A DNA stretch of 64,000 nucleotides from Cephalopachus bancanus. Taxonomy: Eukaryota; Chordata; Mammalia; Primates; Tarsiidae. The position numbers were made by a program, and so were the translations under genes. Below, piece by piece: positions 10,295 through 21,139 of the stretch (position 1 is the stretch's first letter; each line of letters begins with the position of its first letter). The stretch lies in NCBI GenBank assembly GCA_027257055.1, contig JAPVLO010000001.1, positions 11,121,501-11,185,500 on the forward strand, in the 5' to 3' direction. The notes beneath the pieces were generated by a model. That model was not told where the DNA came from, ran no database searches, and saw nothing but the letters and a program-made list of their open reading frames with translations.

Positions 10295-11220
10295 TAAACA
10301 ACCGACTTCTGGTTTAAAATGGCAAAAATAAAACATTCCTAGAACTTTTTTTTTTTTGCACTTAGAAATCACAATATTAAAATCAAAGACAATCAGTAGA
10401 AGCCTAAATCTTTCATGAAACTGAGAGACACCTAAAACTCAGAATCACAATATATAAAGAAGCAAAAAAAAAAAAAATAGAAGTAATAACTGACCTAGCA
10501 GAGTAAGAATATTTAATTCAAGTTAGTTCCTACACTGATGAATCTGCACAGAGAATTCTGAAAAGGCACCAGACATCCCGTATACTGATAAAAGACTATC
10601 CAACCATCTTTTTTCATGCCAGACTCTTGATTATAGAATAACAATAAATATTATTACAAGAAAGTTAAGGAAAGATCCCTATTTAAACTGACTGAAACCA
10701 AACCAAACCAAAAGGTGAAAACTTGAGAAATTGTTATACAACAGGAGGCAGAAAAAAATACCAATACCACAAAAATTGATAGTTTTAAGAAATAAGAAAA
10801 ACAAACCCCAAAAACCTGCATTTATGACATAACCACTGAGTACCATGAATAGAAACTAAAGAAAAAAATCTTTTGAAAATTTAAAATGTAATAGCTGGAA
10901 TAAAATTAAATAAAATATTTGAGATATAACATGGAGAAATCTCCAAAAAGTAACCCAGAAGAAAATACAAGAAAGGGAATAAAGAAATGTCCTAGAACAG
11001 GATCAAGAACAGGAGACAAACAACTAACTCATGAAACTCTCAAAAATAAAAAAAAGCCACAGAAAATTTAAGGATGAGGGAATTTTTTTTTGAAGTAACA
11101 TAAATGTATTTTCCAGGACTAAATACACGAATTTACAGAGTGAAAAGACCCTAATTATAACCACAACTTTAATTTTAAAGCCAAACTAGAACAATGAGAG
11201 AAAAAAAGTACAGCAGCATG
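10295..11220 (+). mobile_element. Old L1M/HAL1-like fragment, 5' UTR and ORF1 region
   Basis: It starts CGACTTCTGGTTTAAAATGGC, the usual opening of old L1 and HAL1 elements. Further in come ATATTTGAGATATAACATGGAGAAATCTCC and GTATTTTCCAGGACTAAATACACGAATTTACAGAGTGAAAAGA-like segments, which correspond to ORF1 coiled-coil and C-terminal coding text of HAL1/L1M. The frame is destroyed. A 200-base part (10541-10737) is present again in reverse at 12800-12999. Confidence 0.6.
10541..10737 (+). repeat. Inverted repeat, arm 1
   Basis: This stretch is the reverse complement of 12800-12999. Between 10585 and 10737 I count about 11 mismatches in 153 bases (about 93% identity). The outer 44 bases (10541-10584) match only about 75%. 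Shared landmarks include CCAACCATCTTTTTTCATGC and CCAAACCAAACCAAAAGGTG. Confidence 0.9.
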
Positions 11221-11289
11221 CCACTGAGTATTCATAACTTACCAAGTTTGAGATCTTTGAAGCAACTCTCAAGTCTACTCAGTCTCTCT

Positions 11290-11738
11290 TGAGCCCCACT
11301 GTCATTACCTCAGCAAAGGCCACTGCCCTTCCTGTCCCAGAACTCTAACACTGCTTTCTAATTAGGCTTTTGGCCCCAGTTGGCCTCCTGAAATCCACTT
11401 TCCACCCGATGGTCTGAATAATCTCCTACAAATGCACATCCTCTCATCTCCTCATTGCCTCAGGTTAATGTACTAATTTCTTAATGAGACTCTGCGTGGT
11501 GTGCCCCTGCTTAACTCTTCTCAGTTTTCTTTTGCACCACTCCCTGAATTCCCTTTCTCTTCCTTAACACCCTCACCTTGATTCTACAGAAAGATTGATT
11601 TTTTAAATCTAGATCCCACACTGAACAATGTTTCCTTTATCTGACTCCCATCGCTTCACATGATCTTTTCTTTGAATAGAATGTACCGTTCACTCTTTTT
11701 CTGCACCTGCTTCTGAAGCACCAGGAATTTCATGTAGA
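11290..11738 (+). mobile_element. L2 LINE fragment, split by an LTR
   Basis: The text is typical of L2 upstream of its 3' end: GTCATTACCTCAGCAAAGGCC, CTGCCCTTCCTGTCC, ACAAATGCACATCCTCTCATCTCC, GTGTGCCCCTGCTTAACTC and TTTGAATAGAATGTACC. The 3' end resumes near 12180 after an LTR. Very old and diverged. Confidence 0.45.
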
Positions 11739-11741
11739 TCC

Positions 11742-12170
11742 TGTTGCTTGTTGCACAGAAAGTCAATCGTGGAGACAACGAGTATTGCCAGGGGAGAAGG
11801 CTTTTTATTTGGATGACATCAACTGAGAAGAAATTTCAAATCTGTCTTTCTGACCAAAAGAAATTGAAGAGTTTATGTAGCAGGGATATGCAGAAAACAG
11901 GAAGTAGGGAAGGATAAGGAAGCAATCATGATGAGGGGTCTGGCATCTCATTGCCTGCATGCATTGATCTGGTAAGTTTTAGTCCCTTGCCTGAGGGTTG
12001 GTTTCCTGAGGAAGGAACTCAGGCAAGACAAATATAAGTTTCAGGTTTTAAGACCAGGAAGGTCAGTTTCTATGTTTATTCAAAAGCCTGTAACTATAAA
12101 TTCTATGGGGAAAATTAGGCCAGTTTCATAGTAAGTCCTATTCTAATGATCTCAGCATTAACATAATTCT
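11742..12170 (-). mobile_element. Putative solo LTR inside L2
   Basis: The plus strand begins TGTTGCTTGTTGCACAGAAAG. On the minus strand this gives an LTR 3' end in which AAATAAAAAGCC at about 11797-11808 could be the polyadenylation signal, followed by a CAATACTCGTTGTCTCCACG segment and a terminal CAACAAGCAACA. It interrupts an L2, as an insertion should. The 5' boundary and target-site duplication were not found, and the family is not identified. Confidence 0.45.
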
Positions 12171-12177
12171 TTTTTGA

Positions 12178-12398
12178 AAACTTCCTTCTTTCCTAGTGTT
12201 GGTTATGTATACACTGTTTGCCACTAAACCCACACCAGTGGGTTTCCTTGTCTTTTACTTGTTTATATTCCATGTTAGATTCTCCACTACAGTACCCTGT
12301 TTATTTACTGTTACTATCTCCGATACATAGCACAATGCAAAACACCTAGTGGGCAATCAAAAATTTTAGCTGAATGAAGAAATGAATCAATGAATAAA
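12178..12398 (+). mobile_element. L2 LINE 3' end (continuation)
   Basis: It contains TTTCCTTGTCTTTTACTTGTTTATATTCC, CTCCACTACAGTACCC, then ACATAGCACAATGCAAAACACCTAGTGGGCAATCAAAAATTTTAGCTGAATGAA-like text, the L2 3' end pattern. It continues the L2 that is broken at about 11740. Confidence 0.5.
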
Positions 12399-12779
12399 AG
12401 CCCATGCATTTCAAATAATGAAATCAAACCAATATAATTGTCAACTCTGGTGGTGGAATAAGGTAACCAACTTGGAAATAGTTTCACTGTGCTCTTTCAT
12501 TTTTCTATGAAAATTTCAACCCAGACTGATAACAATGTTACATATGTGAGGTTTAAACAAATTGGAGGTTTTAAAAATGTGGAATTCCTGGGAATCATCT
12601 TTAAATACAAGTTTTAAAATTAATCTCTTGCCAAATACTAGTATAATGTTATTATTAATTAATAATTAATATGAGTATTAAGCACAAAGTTTAATGCTAA
12701 TTTGGAATAGGTAATAAATTATGGGCAGAACAGATTGCATTTCTAGTTTCATTTAGATCTTTAAATCTTAATCCTTATT

Positions 12780-12799
12780 AAGAGTAGTACAGAAAATAA
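12780..12799 (+). repeat. Direct repeat, left copy, flanking inverted arm 2
   Basis: AAGAGTAGTACAGAAAATAA here is repeated exactly at 13008-13027. The two copies bracket the inverted segment 12800-13007, like a 20-base target-site duplication. Confidence 0.9.
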
Positions 12800-12999
12800 C
12801 AATTTCTCAAGTTTTCACCTTTTGGTTTGGTTTGGCTTCATTCAGTTTAAGTAGGGATCTTTACTTAACTTTCCTGCAATAATACTTATCGTTATTCTAT
12901 AATTAAGAGTCAGGCATGAAAAAAGATGGTTGGATAATCTTTTATCAGTGGATGGGAAGTGTGATGACTTTTTAGGATTTTCTGTGCAATTAGAGCAGT
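12800..12999 (-). repeat. Inverted repeat, arm 2 (reverse copy of 10541-10737)
   Basis: It is the reverse complement of part of the L1M/HAL1 fragment 2 kb upstream (see arm 1). There is no A-tail at either end. It sits between two exact copies of AAGAGTAGTACAGAAAATAA, so it looks like an insertion with a duplicated target site rather than a simple inversion. Confidence 0.9.
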
Positions 13000-13007
13000 A
13001 CTTTGTA

Positions 13008-13027
13008 AGAGTAGTACAGAAAATAAT
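13008..13027 (+). repeat. Direct repeat, right copy, flanking inverted arm 2
   Basis: An exact second copy of the 20-base sequence at 12780-12799. It is followed at once by an AT-only block. Confidence 0.9.
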
Positions 13028-13245
13028 AATAATTAATTAATTATTAACAATTTACTAATTAAACTATCGTTTAATTAATAAATAATTATATTATAAATTA
13101 TTAAAATTAATTATATTTTATAATAAATGAATAATTAAAATAATTTAATTTAATCTAATTAAATTATACTGATTATATTAAATTATAAAAATAATTTATC
13201 TATTATAAATAACACGTGCATATTTATAATAGATAAAACAATTCT
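13021..13245. repeat. AT-rich low-complexity block with hairpin
   Basis: About 220 bases of almost pure A and T with irregular TAAT/ATTA steps. Within it TTTATCTATTATAAAT (13195-13210) and ATTTATAATAGATAAA (13222-13237) form a perfect 16-bp inverted repeat around an 11-base loop that holds the only GC-containing word, ACACGTGC. Confidence 0.85.
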
Positions 13246-13928
13246 CTTGAAGAATAGGAAATAGTTATATTAAACTATAATATGCATACCATAAAGATGG
13301 GATAACTAGAATATCTGGGAGTTGCCTAAGATAACTGAGATAAAACAAAGAAATGAAATTGAGATAAAACTAAGCATTAAAATATAATATCTAGAACTTT
13401 GTAAAAATAAAAATCCTCAAATTCTTCAAGGTAATAACAGAAAAGAAGTAAAGACTAACAATCAAGTTGAGTAGCGCATTAAGAAGTTAATTTTTTGGGA
13501 AGACAAATATTTAGAAACATGTCTAATTCAATAGTATAAGTTAATGAAACTGAGATGGGAAGCAATCACTGAAGATTCTAGCACTTTTCTGTTACTGCTT
13601 TCTATAAGAGGCATACAAATATGATAAGGACTAAGACTGTGCATAATAACTCTGCCAGAAAGATGCAAATGATGCAAATAACTTTTTTCCCTACTAACTT
13701 TCTTTCCATTTTATTACACAAGTATTTAAATCTTAAGGAATGCTTTATGAATTACAATTTTCTGACAAAATATTTGAATCAAGTATTATTCAAAAACATA
13801 ACAAACAAACTTTTTCAGTCTTTTACCTTTTTGTTATCAGTTGCAAAATTTCTTCCTTAAATACATATAAGCTAAGATTCATATTCATATCTTTTGCACA
13901 AATTTGTCACTGCTTTAAAAAGTGTTTT
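13246..13928. other. Unassigned AT-rich sequence
   Basis: No gene or repeat is recognised. Overlapping 79- and 63-codon open frames at 13621-13931 have no motifs. Confidence 0.5.
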
Positions 13929-14006
13929 TAAGGCTGTGGTGAGCTGTGATGGTGACATTGCACTTCAGCCTGGGTGAAAGAGTGAGACGTGACTTTAAAA
14001 AAAATC
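13929..14006 (+). mobile_element. Alu 3' end fragment (right-arm end or FRAM-like)
   Basis: GGCTGTGGTGAGCTGTGATGG, CATTGCACTTCAGCCTGGGTG and AAAGAGTGAGACGTGACTTTAAAAAAAA form the last 75 bases of an Alu right monomer with its A-tail. The 5' portion is missing. Confidence 0.75.
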
Positions 14007-14084
14007 TGAAGAGAAAGGCAATATTTATAAAGTGAATTTCTGATGGGAATTTGGACTTGTACTGATAAAATTAAAGTCTGTATA

Positions 14085-14425
14085 CTTTGAGAGGAGGAAG
14101 AGGAATAATGGAAACTCTCATGTATTGTGGCGGGATTGAAAATGAAGGTAATACAACTTGGAAATACTTATCAAAAGGTAGAATGTCTACACCCATTTCC
14201 CTAGCAATTTTACTTGTAGTAATTTTTCCAAATGATGTTCTTCACATGTAAGCAAGACTATGCGCAAGAATGTTTGTGGCTTTATTTTTTGTAGAGCAAA
14301 AATATAGAGGTAAATTAAAAGTTCATTAATGGAGAATGGCTTAAGTAAAATTCAAAAAATAGCAATTAATAAGGATTCTATCTACAGGTACTACCTATGG
14401 AACAATGCAAGCTCAGTGTACATAT
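14085..14425 (+). mobile_element. Old L1M/HAL1 fragment, ORF2 3' region
   Basis: The segment has TGGAAACTCTCATGTATTGTGG, CACCCATTTCCCTAGCAATTTTAC, AGCAAGACTATGCGCAAGAATGTTTGTGGCTTTATT and GTTCATTAATGGAGAATGGC, the order found in the C-terminal coding part of old L1 ORF2. All frames are broken. Confidence 0.55.
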
Positions 14426-14950
14426 AATTGCTCCAATTTGTACGTACCTTTTTTAAGTAAGCGAATGCATTTTTCTAAGACACATACTTATGCATATGTT
14501 TCCATATAGGCTCACGAAGGTATAGAAGGGAAGTATTAAGCAATGGAGTTCATTTTGCTAAGCCACAGTCCTAACACATTAAGATATTCAAAGATGCAGA
14601 TAAGCTGTTGCTCAGCACTGTTTGATTGAAAGATGTGAGGGAGAAGGTACCAAGAGATGTGGCTGGACCCACTGATCAGTTGGCCAGTCATGAACAATCT
14701 TATCAGAAACATTGTGGGGGTTTATGTAATAGAATGATGAGTTATGAAATAATATTGAACTAGTGAACGTGGACTGGAAGAATACTGTGCTTAGGTTTAT
14801 ATATTGCAAGATCACTCAGCCAGGAGCATAGAGGATGGATTTGGGGCGAGATCAAAGGTGGGATATTAATAAAATGAGAAATGCAGTATTTCATGGAGAG
14901 ATGACAAGAGCTTGAATTCATGCAATGACAGCCAATTCCATTCATTAAAT
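14426..14950. other. Unassigned sequence
   Basis: No gene or repeat is recognised. Two antisense open frames of 61-67 codons overlap here without motifs. Confidence 0.5.
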
Positions 14951-14954
14951 ATAA

Positions 14955-15120
14955 ATAACATATACATAAGGTAATCTCTCATGTGGATGTCATCATCATA
15001 CAGAGGAGTAAACAGGAACACTGTTAGATTTAAATCACATATCCAAGGTCATGCAGTCGGTACTTGGGCTCAGAATTATAAACCAAGGCAGTTTGACCAC
15101 CATTGTGCTACAACGTTCCA
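14955..15120 (+). mobile_element. MIR SINE fragment
   Basis: CAGAGGAGTAAACAGGAACAC, AAATCACATATCCAAGGTCATGCAGTCGG, TTGGGCTCAGAATTATAAACC and AAGGCAGTTTGACC follow the MIR 3' half (gaggaaactgaggc ... cttgcccaaggtcacacagc ... gcagtctggct). Confidence 0.65.
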
Positions 15121-18100
15121 GACATTCTACTGTCGCAGGCTCCTCTGATGACTCCAAGAGCTTCTGAGACCATGCCTAGATTCTATCTTAGCTGAATGGG
15201 AGAAAGAGTCACCACTACTCTAATGAAGGAGAAGCCGGTTTGAATGGAAAGACCAGGATTACAATTTGAAGTGTGTGTGACACACTCAAGGTCAGACATT
15301 TAGCAGGAGCTTAAAGAGGAATATAAGGCACCAGATACAAATTTTAAGCCTCTTGGATAAAACATGGTGTCTGGGGCTGGAGGCATAGGGGGATTTTCTA
15401 GAAAAGAGGATCCCCAGTCTTCTGGCTTGTAAGTTGTAACAGATATACTTCTCTTGGAAGTCTCTTAAATATGTACATATAGAACAAACACACTCTGGCT
15501 GGCGGTAGGAAAACGTGGCCATTTTCGTTCTTTAATGTAAATCTGAAAATCAAGCAGTTGAGGAGAAAAACTTGCCACCAGTATCTTCTTCCTTTGGGAT
15601 TGTTTCCCTAGCTTCTTCCACCCACAAAAGGCAAAACCACAAACACAACTAACCAGACCAATCCTTTCTTGACCAACCCCGTTGTGCACCAGAGAAGCCC
15701 ACAATTCCATGTGGAGTTCTTCCAAATCTTTGAGGAATTTTCCTACTTCCCCATATCAACTCCTTAATTGCAGTGAATAAGGTGGAGAAACCTAGACAAC
15801 ATAAAGTTATATTCCACATAAGTTAGTTATGAGGAAACTGTGATGGATATTAAGTAATCAATGTTGAAAAGCAAATTTTGCGATAACTAAGAACTATTTC
15901 TACAATACTTCCTTCCTTCCTATTGCAAGATCATAGTTCCTTTGAGTAAAGAATCTCAGTTGAATGAACCATTGCTAAGTACTATGTCCTGGGCACTGTG
16001 ATAGTGATCTGTGATAGGACACACTTACTCATGTCACAGGTATTGATTGCAAGTTTTTATCTTATAACCAAAGTATAGATGGTATAATCTCCAGTGTTCC
16101 TTCTGACTGTGAATCTCTGTAAATTTTTGGAAAAAAAATTGTCTCAACAAAGGCTATTATATCTTTAAGAATAGTATCTTCCATCAAGAAGAGTCCTATG
16201 GATGAAAAAAAGAAGTATTATTTCCTATCAATATTTATTTTAAAAAGATTGCATGTGGCTCGAAATAGGCTAATGAAGTAAAAAGTCTGGAGAATTCACA
16301 ATATTATTGCCCACTGGGTTTTAAGATACATAGAAAAAGTCAAAGTGTATAAAGCAAGGACTCTTATCAAAAGGGATAGCAAATGTTTTTATTTTTGTTG
16401 GTAATGTATTCCTTTTACTTTTCCCATCAATATTAAACATCCTAATTATGGGCCTTTAAATTTGAAAAGTGGAATTTCCGAGATAAATTAATGAGTTGAA
16501 GGGAACAGTCTCACTAGAAGAACAGAACAAGCAATTTTATTTTTCTGAATATTGAGACAAAAATATGAGAACATTGCAAGAGATTGATAATGAGTATTAA
16601 TCATTTTCTCTGTAGTTTGTGCAATTTTCCCTGCTAGAAGAACATCTCAAACTCCACTGGAAACACTAAATTTGCTTTGTGAATTGAAGAAAAAGCTACA
16701 CTTAGCAAGTTTGTTCCAAGGACTTAAATGCTGATTTCAGGAATAATTAGTGAGATGACTTTCTTAGGATCAGGACATTTGCCACATTTTCTCTATGAAA
16801 AACCAGCTCATTTGATTTTCAGACAACTCTGAAATGTTGTTTTCCTCTTGAACTGAACTTTGGTTCCCACTAATTTCTGTGGGTTGTTCCTGGCTCAGCT
16901 TCGTGAACTATGAAGATTATGCCCATGATGTCATTCATAACAAACCCTTTCAGGTGTTTAAACAGTTCAAGGCCTTCTTCAAGGATATCTTATCTAAAAT
17001 AATAATCTTTCAAATGTCACCATGCGGCATCATTTTGAGACTCTTTACCGGTGAATAATTTTCTGGTCATGTATCTGTCCATATCCTTGTTTAAAAAGAG
17101 ACTTCCAAAACTTAAAATAAATGTATATATTTCATCTCTGTCAAATTTGACAACTTGAGTACAGTGAGTTTTTAATCTTTTCCCTCTATTAGTAAACTTA
17201 ATGCCCTAGTGTTGTTCATTTGTTTGTTGTTTGTTTTTTGCAGCCATACCATTCACTCTATTGGTTTATAATAGATTCATGAGTTTGTTAAACTCAGTCT
17301 TGTATTTGTGAAGATTTTACTTGGATCTATGCATAATCTCTGTATTTTCCTCTGGGTTATTGTTATTTCAACTGGTTGGCCATGTTGATACAATCTTTTT
17401 GTTTGTTTGTCTGTACCCTGCATTTTCTTACGGTTTTCAGATTTATATGGTTGTCCTTAAGCAACATTCTCTAGGAAAAACAAATGTCTTAAACGGCCAC
17501 CAACTCAGCCATGTGTAATGTGAATAAGCTTACATTACCTATCTCTTATCCAAAAGGCAGTCCTAAGACAACCTGTCAATTGCCTCATTAGAGACAATAA
17601 AGATGTCTTAGAAAATAAGCAATCTATGGCATCAGAATGAATACACTAATTTTGTACTCTTGTGAAGACTTATTTTTTAAGTAACCACAAACCACTCACT
17701 CAATACTAGAAATAAGCTGTGACTCATCACGGTGCTAACCTTTTCTCTAATTTCTTTTGTTCTCCCTTTTGAATTGAAGAAAAATATTCTCTTGTAATTT
17801 TCTGACACCTCCACTCTAAACTCTGGTTTCTGAATGAACACCAAGTGTGTCTGAAAACCAAACTGGGAAGAGAGTCCTTCCTGCAGCCTCCCAGATGTGA
17901 TTGGCTCAGGACATGCTTCCTCTCTCCTCACTCCGTTTATGTTTCAAATTTCATAGTTATGCTTCTCTACTCCTGCATAGCAGACAATGCAAAGTGGAGA
18001 CTTTGTGTTGCTCTACCATATGCTAACGGCCTCCATCGAAAATTATCCTCTGTAAGATGTCATTTCTGCTCCAACTGTAACATTTGCTCTCCTGGGTTTC

Positions 18101-18170
18101 ACATGGAGTCAGTGGTGTTCCTGTCACCTTGGGGGCCTGCATGGCTACGAATGCCACAGTCTCCACTTGG
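15121..18170. other. Three kilobases with no recognised feature
   Basis: No exon, RNA or clear repeat is seen. A weak MIR/L2-like phrase, AAGTACTATGTCCTGGGCACTG, is at 15977-15998. A (TTTG)-rich patch lies at 17221-17241 and a shorter one at 17400-17410. Open frames at 15292-15725, 17321-17518 and 17677-17931 have no known domains. Confidence 0.5.
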
Positions 18171-18173
<3 letters not shown>

Positions 18174-18247
<74 letters not shown>

Positions 18248-18249
18248 AT
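18174..18249. repeat. Compound microsatellite (TC)n(AC)n
   Basis: About 24 uninterrupted TC units to 18221 are followed by about 13-14 CA units to 18249. The 318-codon open frame 17845-18801 and its partners on both strands exist because this tract has no stop codons in most frames. Confidence 0.97.
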
Positions 18250-18375
18250 TCTACCGATCTCTGTCTCTCTCTATTTCTATCTCTCTCTCTATATCTCTCA
18301 GTCTTTCTCTCTCTCTCTATGTATATGTCTCTTTCTATGTCTCTCTTTCTCTCTCTCTCAGTATCTCGACTTCTA
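18250..18375. repeat. Imperfect TC-rich tract
   Basis: A degenerate continuation of the microsatellite: TCTGTCTCTCTCTATTTC, ATCTCTCTCTCTATATCTC and similar words, with TATGTATATG interruptions. A decayed extension of the same repeat. Confidence 0.9.
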
Positions 18376-18929
18376 TCTCTATATCCAGTACTTTTATTTT
18401 CTGAAATCCACATGGACTTCACTTTCTCTTTCCAAATATCAAACTTGGCTGTTTCTTTCTTTGGAGGACACATATCTTTTCATGAAGACAGTCTCCTCAC
18501 TTTATTCATATATGAGAAGAGTATTAAACAAAGATCTGGACCTGGACAAACAAACATGCTGGACTGTGACTCATTTTCCAGACTTCCAGCATCAGGATCC
18601 AAGTCTCTATCCCCACAAAACAGTGAGTGCTTCTGTGCTGGGGAACTTCTGATTAACTTTAAAAGAGTTCCATCAAAGAATATTCTATCTCTAATTCCTC
18701 ACTGTCTACTGGACAGCTCTAAAGGCTCCACATCAGATTTTTTGGACACTTCACCAATCTTGATTCATTGTAGGCTTTCATTTTCAAATCACCATGTTTA
18801 AATTTTTGAGAAAATTCATCAGCACTGCTTCCACACTTTCAGTTTTATGTCCCTGTTGTTTGTTTTTGGAGATTTGGGGAAAGTTGTTCTACCTACCTTT
18901 GTTTCTGATTTTACCCCCTCCATTTTTTC
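18376..18929. other. Unassigned sequence
   Basis: No gene or clear repeat is recognised downstream of the microsatellite. Confidence 0.5.
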
Positions 18930-19135
18930 CTCTACTTTGTTCTCAGATAGATCTTTGCAAAATGCAAATTTGATCATTTATTTCTCTGCTTAAAATCCTC
19001 TGGTGTTTCCTAATTTCTCATTTTTCTTCCACTTTTAGAGTGTGAGAGGTGAGGGCCTGCTTGTTTTCACAGATCATTGTTTGCTACAGGATCTGTGCTG
19101 TGCTTAGCCTGCAATAAATATGCGTTGGACAAAAG
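18930..19135 (+). mobile_element. L2 LINE 3' end fragment
   Basis: ATAGATCTTTGCAAAATGCAAATTTGATCA, TCTCTGCTTAAAATCCTCTGGTG and, at the end, TGTGCTTAGCCTGCAATAAATATGCGTTGGACAAAAGGAATG match successive parts of L2, with an internal stretch missing. Confidence 0.6.
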
Positions 19136-19529
19136 GAATGCACAATAATGCAATTGTAATATTGTGATACTGTTATGCTTGTCTCTGGTCATTTTTTATC
19201 CTTACTTTTTTGCATAATATTTTGTTTTAAATTGTAACTTCTAAGACAGACTTAGAATATATCTGTCATTCAGTTTCTCTAGAATTTCTTTCACCCAAAG
19301 GAAAGAAAAAAGTGATTTTAGGGAATTTTTTTATTATTGTCCTAAAACTTTGAAAGTATTTTCCAATTCTTCCTATTGTTTTTCTGAATCATGAGATCTT
19401 ATATTTGTAATTAAAAAATGTTTTGTATCTTTCTGCTAGACAATATCATTTCATAGAGGTGTAACTGTGGGTTAATTGAGGCATTCTATTTCTTTACCAT
19501 GCATCAACTCACAAGATATTGTCTATGAA

Positions 19530-19530
<1 letters not shown>
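19136..19530. other. Unassigned AT-rich sequence
   Basis: Nothing is recognised between the L2 fragment and the GT microsatellite. Confidence 0.5.

Positions 19531-19565
<35 letters not shown>
19531..19565. repeat. (TG)n microsatellite
   Basis: About 17 uninterrupted TG units flanked by AAA and CTATGCAG. Probably polymorphic. Confidence 0.97.
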
Positions 19566-19566
<1 letters not shown>

Positions 19567-20214
19567 TATGCAGAGTAGATGTATATGCAATCTCATGAAA
19601 CAACAGGCAAATTTTCCTGAAATATTGTCCACTTTTCAGTAGTTCACATTGCTTCTAAAAAATCACTGTTCACTACAGAAGAGTTGAAGCTAAACTTATT
19701 AATATGGCACACTTATTCCAAAGTATCTGCTGTCAAATAACTGAAGGTATATTGCTCAATGCTATGTTGGTGCTTTCAACACTGTGATATTAATGAAACC
19801 TGGTTGAATCCATTCGTTCAGTTTAGCCATCTGAGATGATGTATGTGCATTGCCACAAATTGATCTGCTGTGGCAATTGAATCAATTGTAAAGATGACTA
19901 TTGCAATCCACTTCATTCTGCCAAAGATGATCTGCCCAATCACGTGCACGCGTTAGTTTAAAATTGTGAGTGGCTTCTTAAAAAATATGGAAGTACTCAG
20001 TTAACATGTAATATAATTTTCATGTTCTAAGTATTTTTGGGAAACTTAGCAATTCACTATATTTTAAAAAAACACAGTGCACATAAGACAAAATAGCATG
20101 ATATAATAAACATAAAAACACGCTAATATAAATAATATAATGTCATGTCATGGTCCTAGAATGCCTGACAATGCCTTACCTTTTCCAATGCTTATGTTTT
20201 TTCCCAGTACTTTC
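19566..20214. other. Unassigned sequence
   Basis: No gene or clear repeat is recognised. Confidence 0.5.
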
Positions 20215-20345
20215 TCAGCTATTTTAAAAATAATTTCCAAGAAATCCTGTGAGACATATTTTATAATTCTGATTTGACTAAAGAAAAATAATGGAACTTA
20301 ATTGCTTGTCCCAAATCCATTTTGTATCAGAACCGAGAACAGTAA
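20215..20345 (+). mobile_element. Possible MIR fragment
   Basis: AATCCTGTGAGACATATTTTATAATTCTGATTTGAC, AATGGAACTTAATTGCTTGTCCCAAATCC and a final CAGAACCGAGA follow the general layout of the MIR 3' half. The similarity is weak. Confidence 0.35.
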
Positions 20346-20834
20346 ACAGAATGAAAGATTTGATTTCTCTCCTTTGACTTCTAACACGTCATCTACAGCC
20401 ATTTTCATTTTTAAGCATACAATCCTATTTCTCATAAAATCATTTCACTAACATCATGTCATCCATAAAGGACAACGTACAAAGTTTTAAACAATTGTTT
20501 AAAAAAAAAATCTGTGGTAGTGGAAGTAATTTTGATGATAGGTATGCTAGGAACCAGGAAGCTGAAGGCTGGGATTTAGATCCCACTGAAGTAACGTAAC
20601 ATCTGGAAATTAACTATCTTAACAGTGCATCTGAAACAAGGTTTAATGGAGATGAGAGCTACTTCCACAACCAAAACACTTCTGTCTGTTCTCCTTCAGA
20701 TAAAAAGGAGAATGTCAGAGCATAGCTGGTCTGAATAGCATTGCCCAGATACTCCTGACTCATGAACATCTGGCCAATCATAGACATTAGAACAGTGTAA
20801 GATAAATTGCCATCTTGATTAATGACGAACCTTT

Positions 20835-20990
20835 TCCATATGCAAGACATTGTGCTAAGCGATTAAAATGCATTATGCTAAATTAATTTTTGGAATATTG
20901 ATCCATATTTTTCCATTTTGCAGAAATGAAAACTGAGACTAGGTTAGGAACTAACCTACTCACAGCAAGTGAATTAGTTCATATTTGGTG
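20835..20990 (+). mobile_element. MIR SINE fragment
   Basis: CATATGCAAGACATTGTGCTAAGCG, then CATTTTGCAGAAATGAAAACTGAGACTAGGTTAGG and CTCACAGCAAGTGAATTAG match the MIR segments gtgccaggcactgtgctaag, cattttacagatgaggaaactgaggc and cacacagctagt. Confidence 0.65.
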
Positions 20991-21139
20991 TGTGGTTCTT
21001 TATCTAAACCATCCTGAAAGGATCGAGTAGAATCATGGGTGTTAATAATTTTGACATGTCAAAATAATCTTGATTATTTTATTAAATAATAATTTTCCTA
21101 TTCAAATGAATGTTGAAGGTTTGTGGATTGCATATAGAC

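Noticed and set aside
17845..18801. Longest open frame in the window (318 codons, plus), with partners on both strands.
   Set aside because: Its middle is the translated TC/CA microsatellite (Ser-Leu and His-Thr repeats), which has no stops in several frames. Flanks lack domains, splice signals in register or codon bias.
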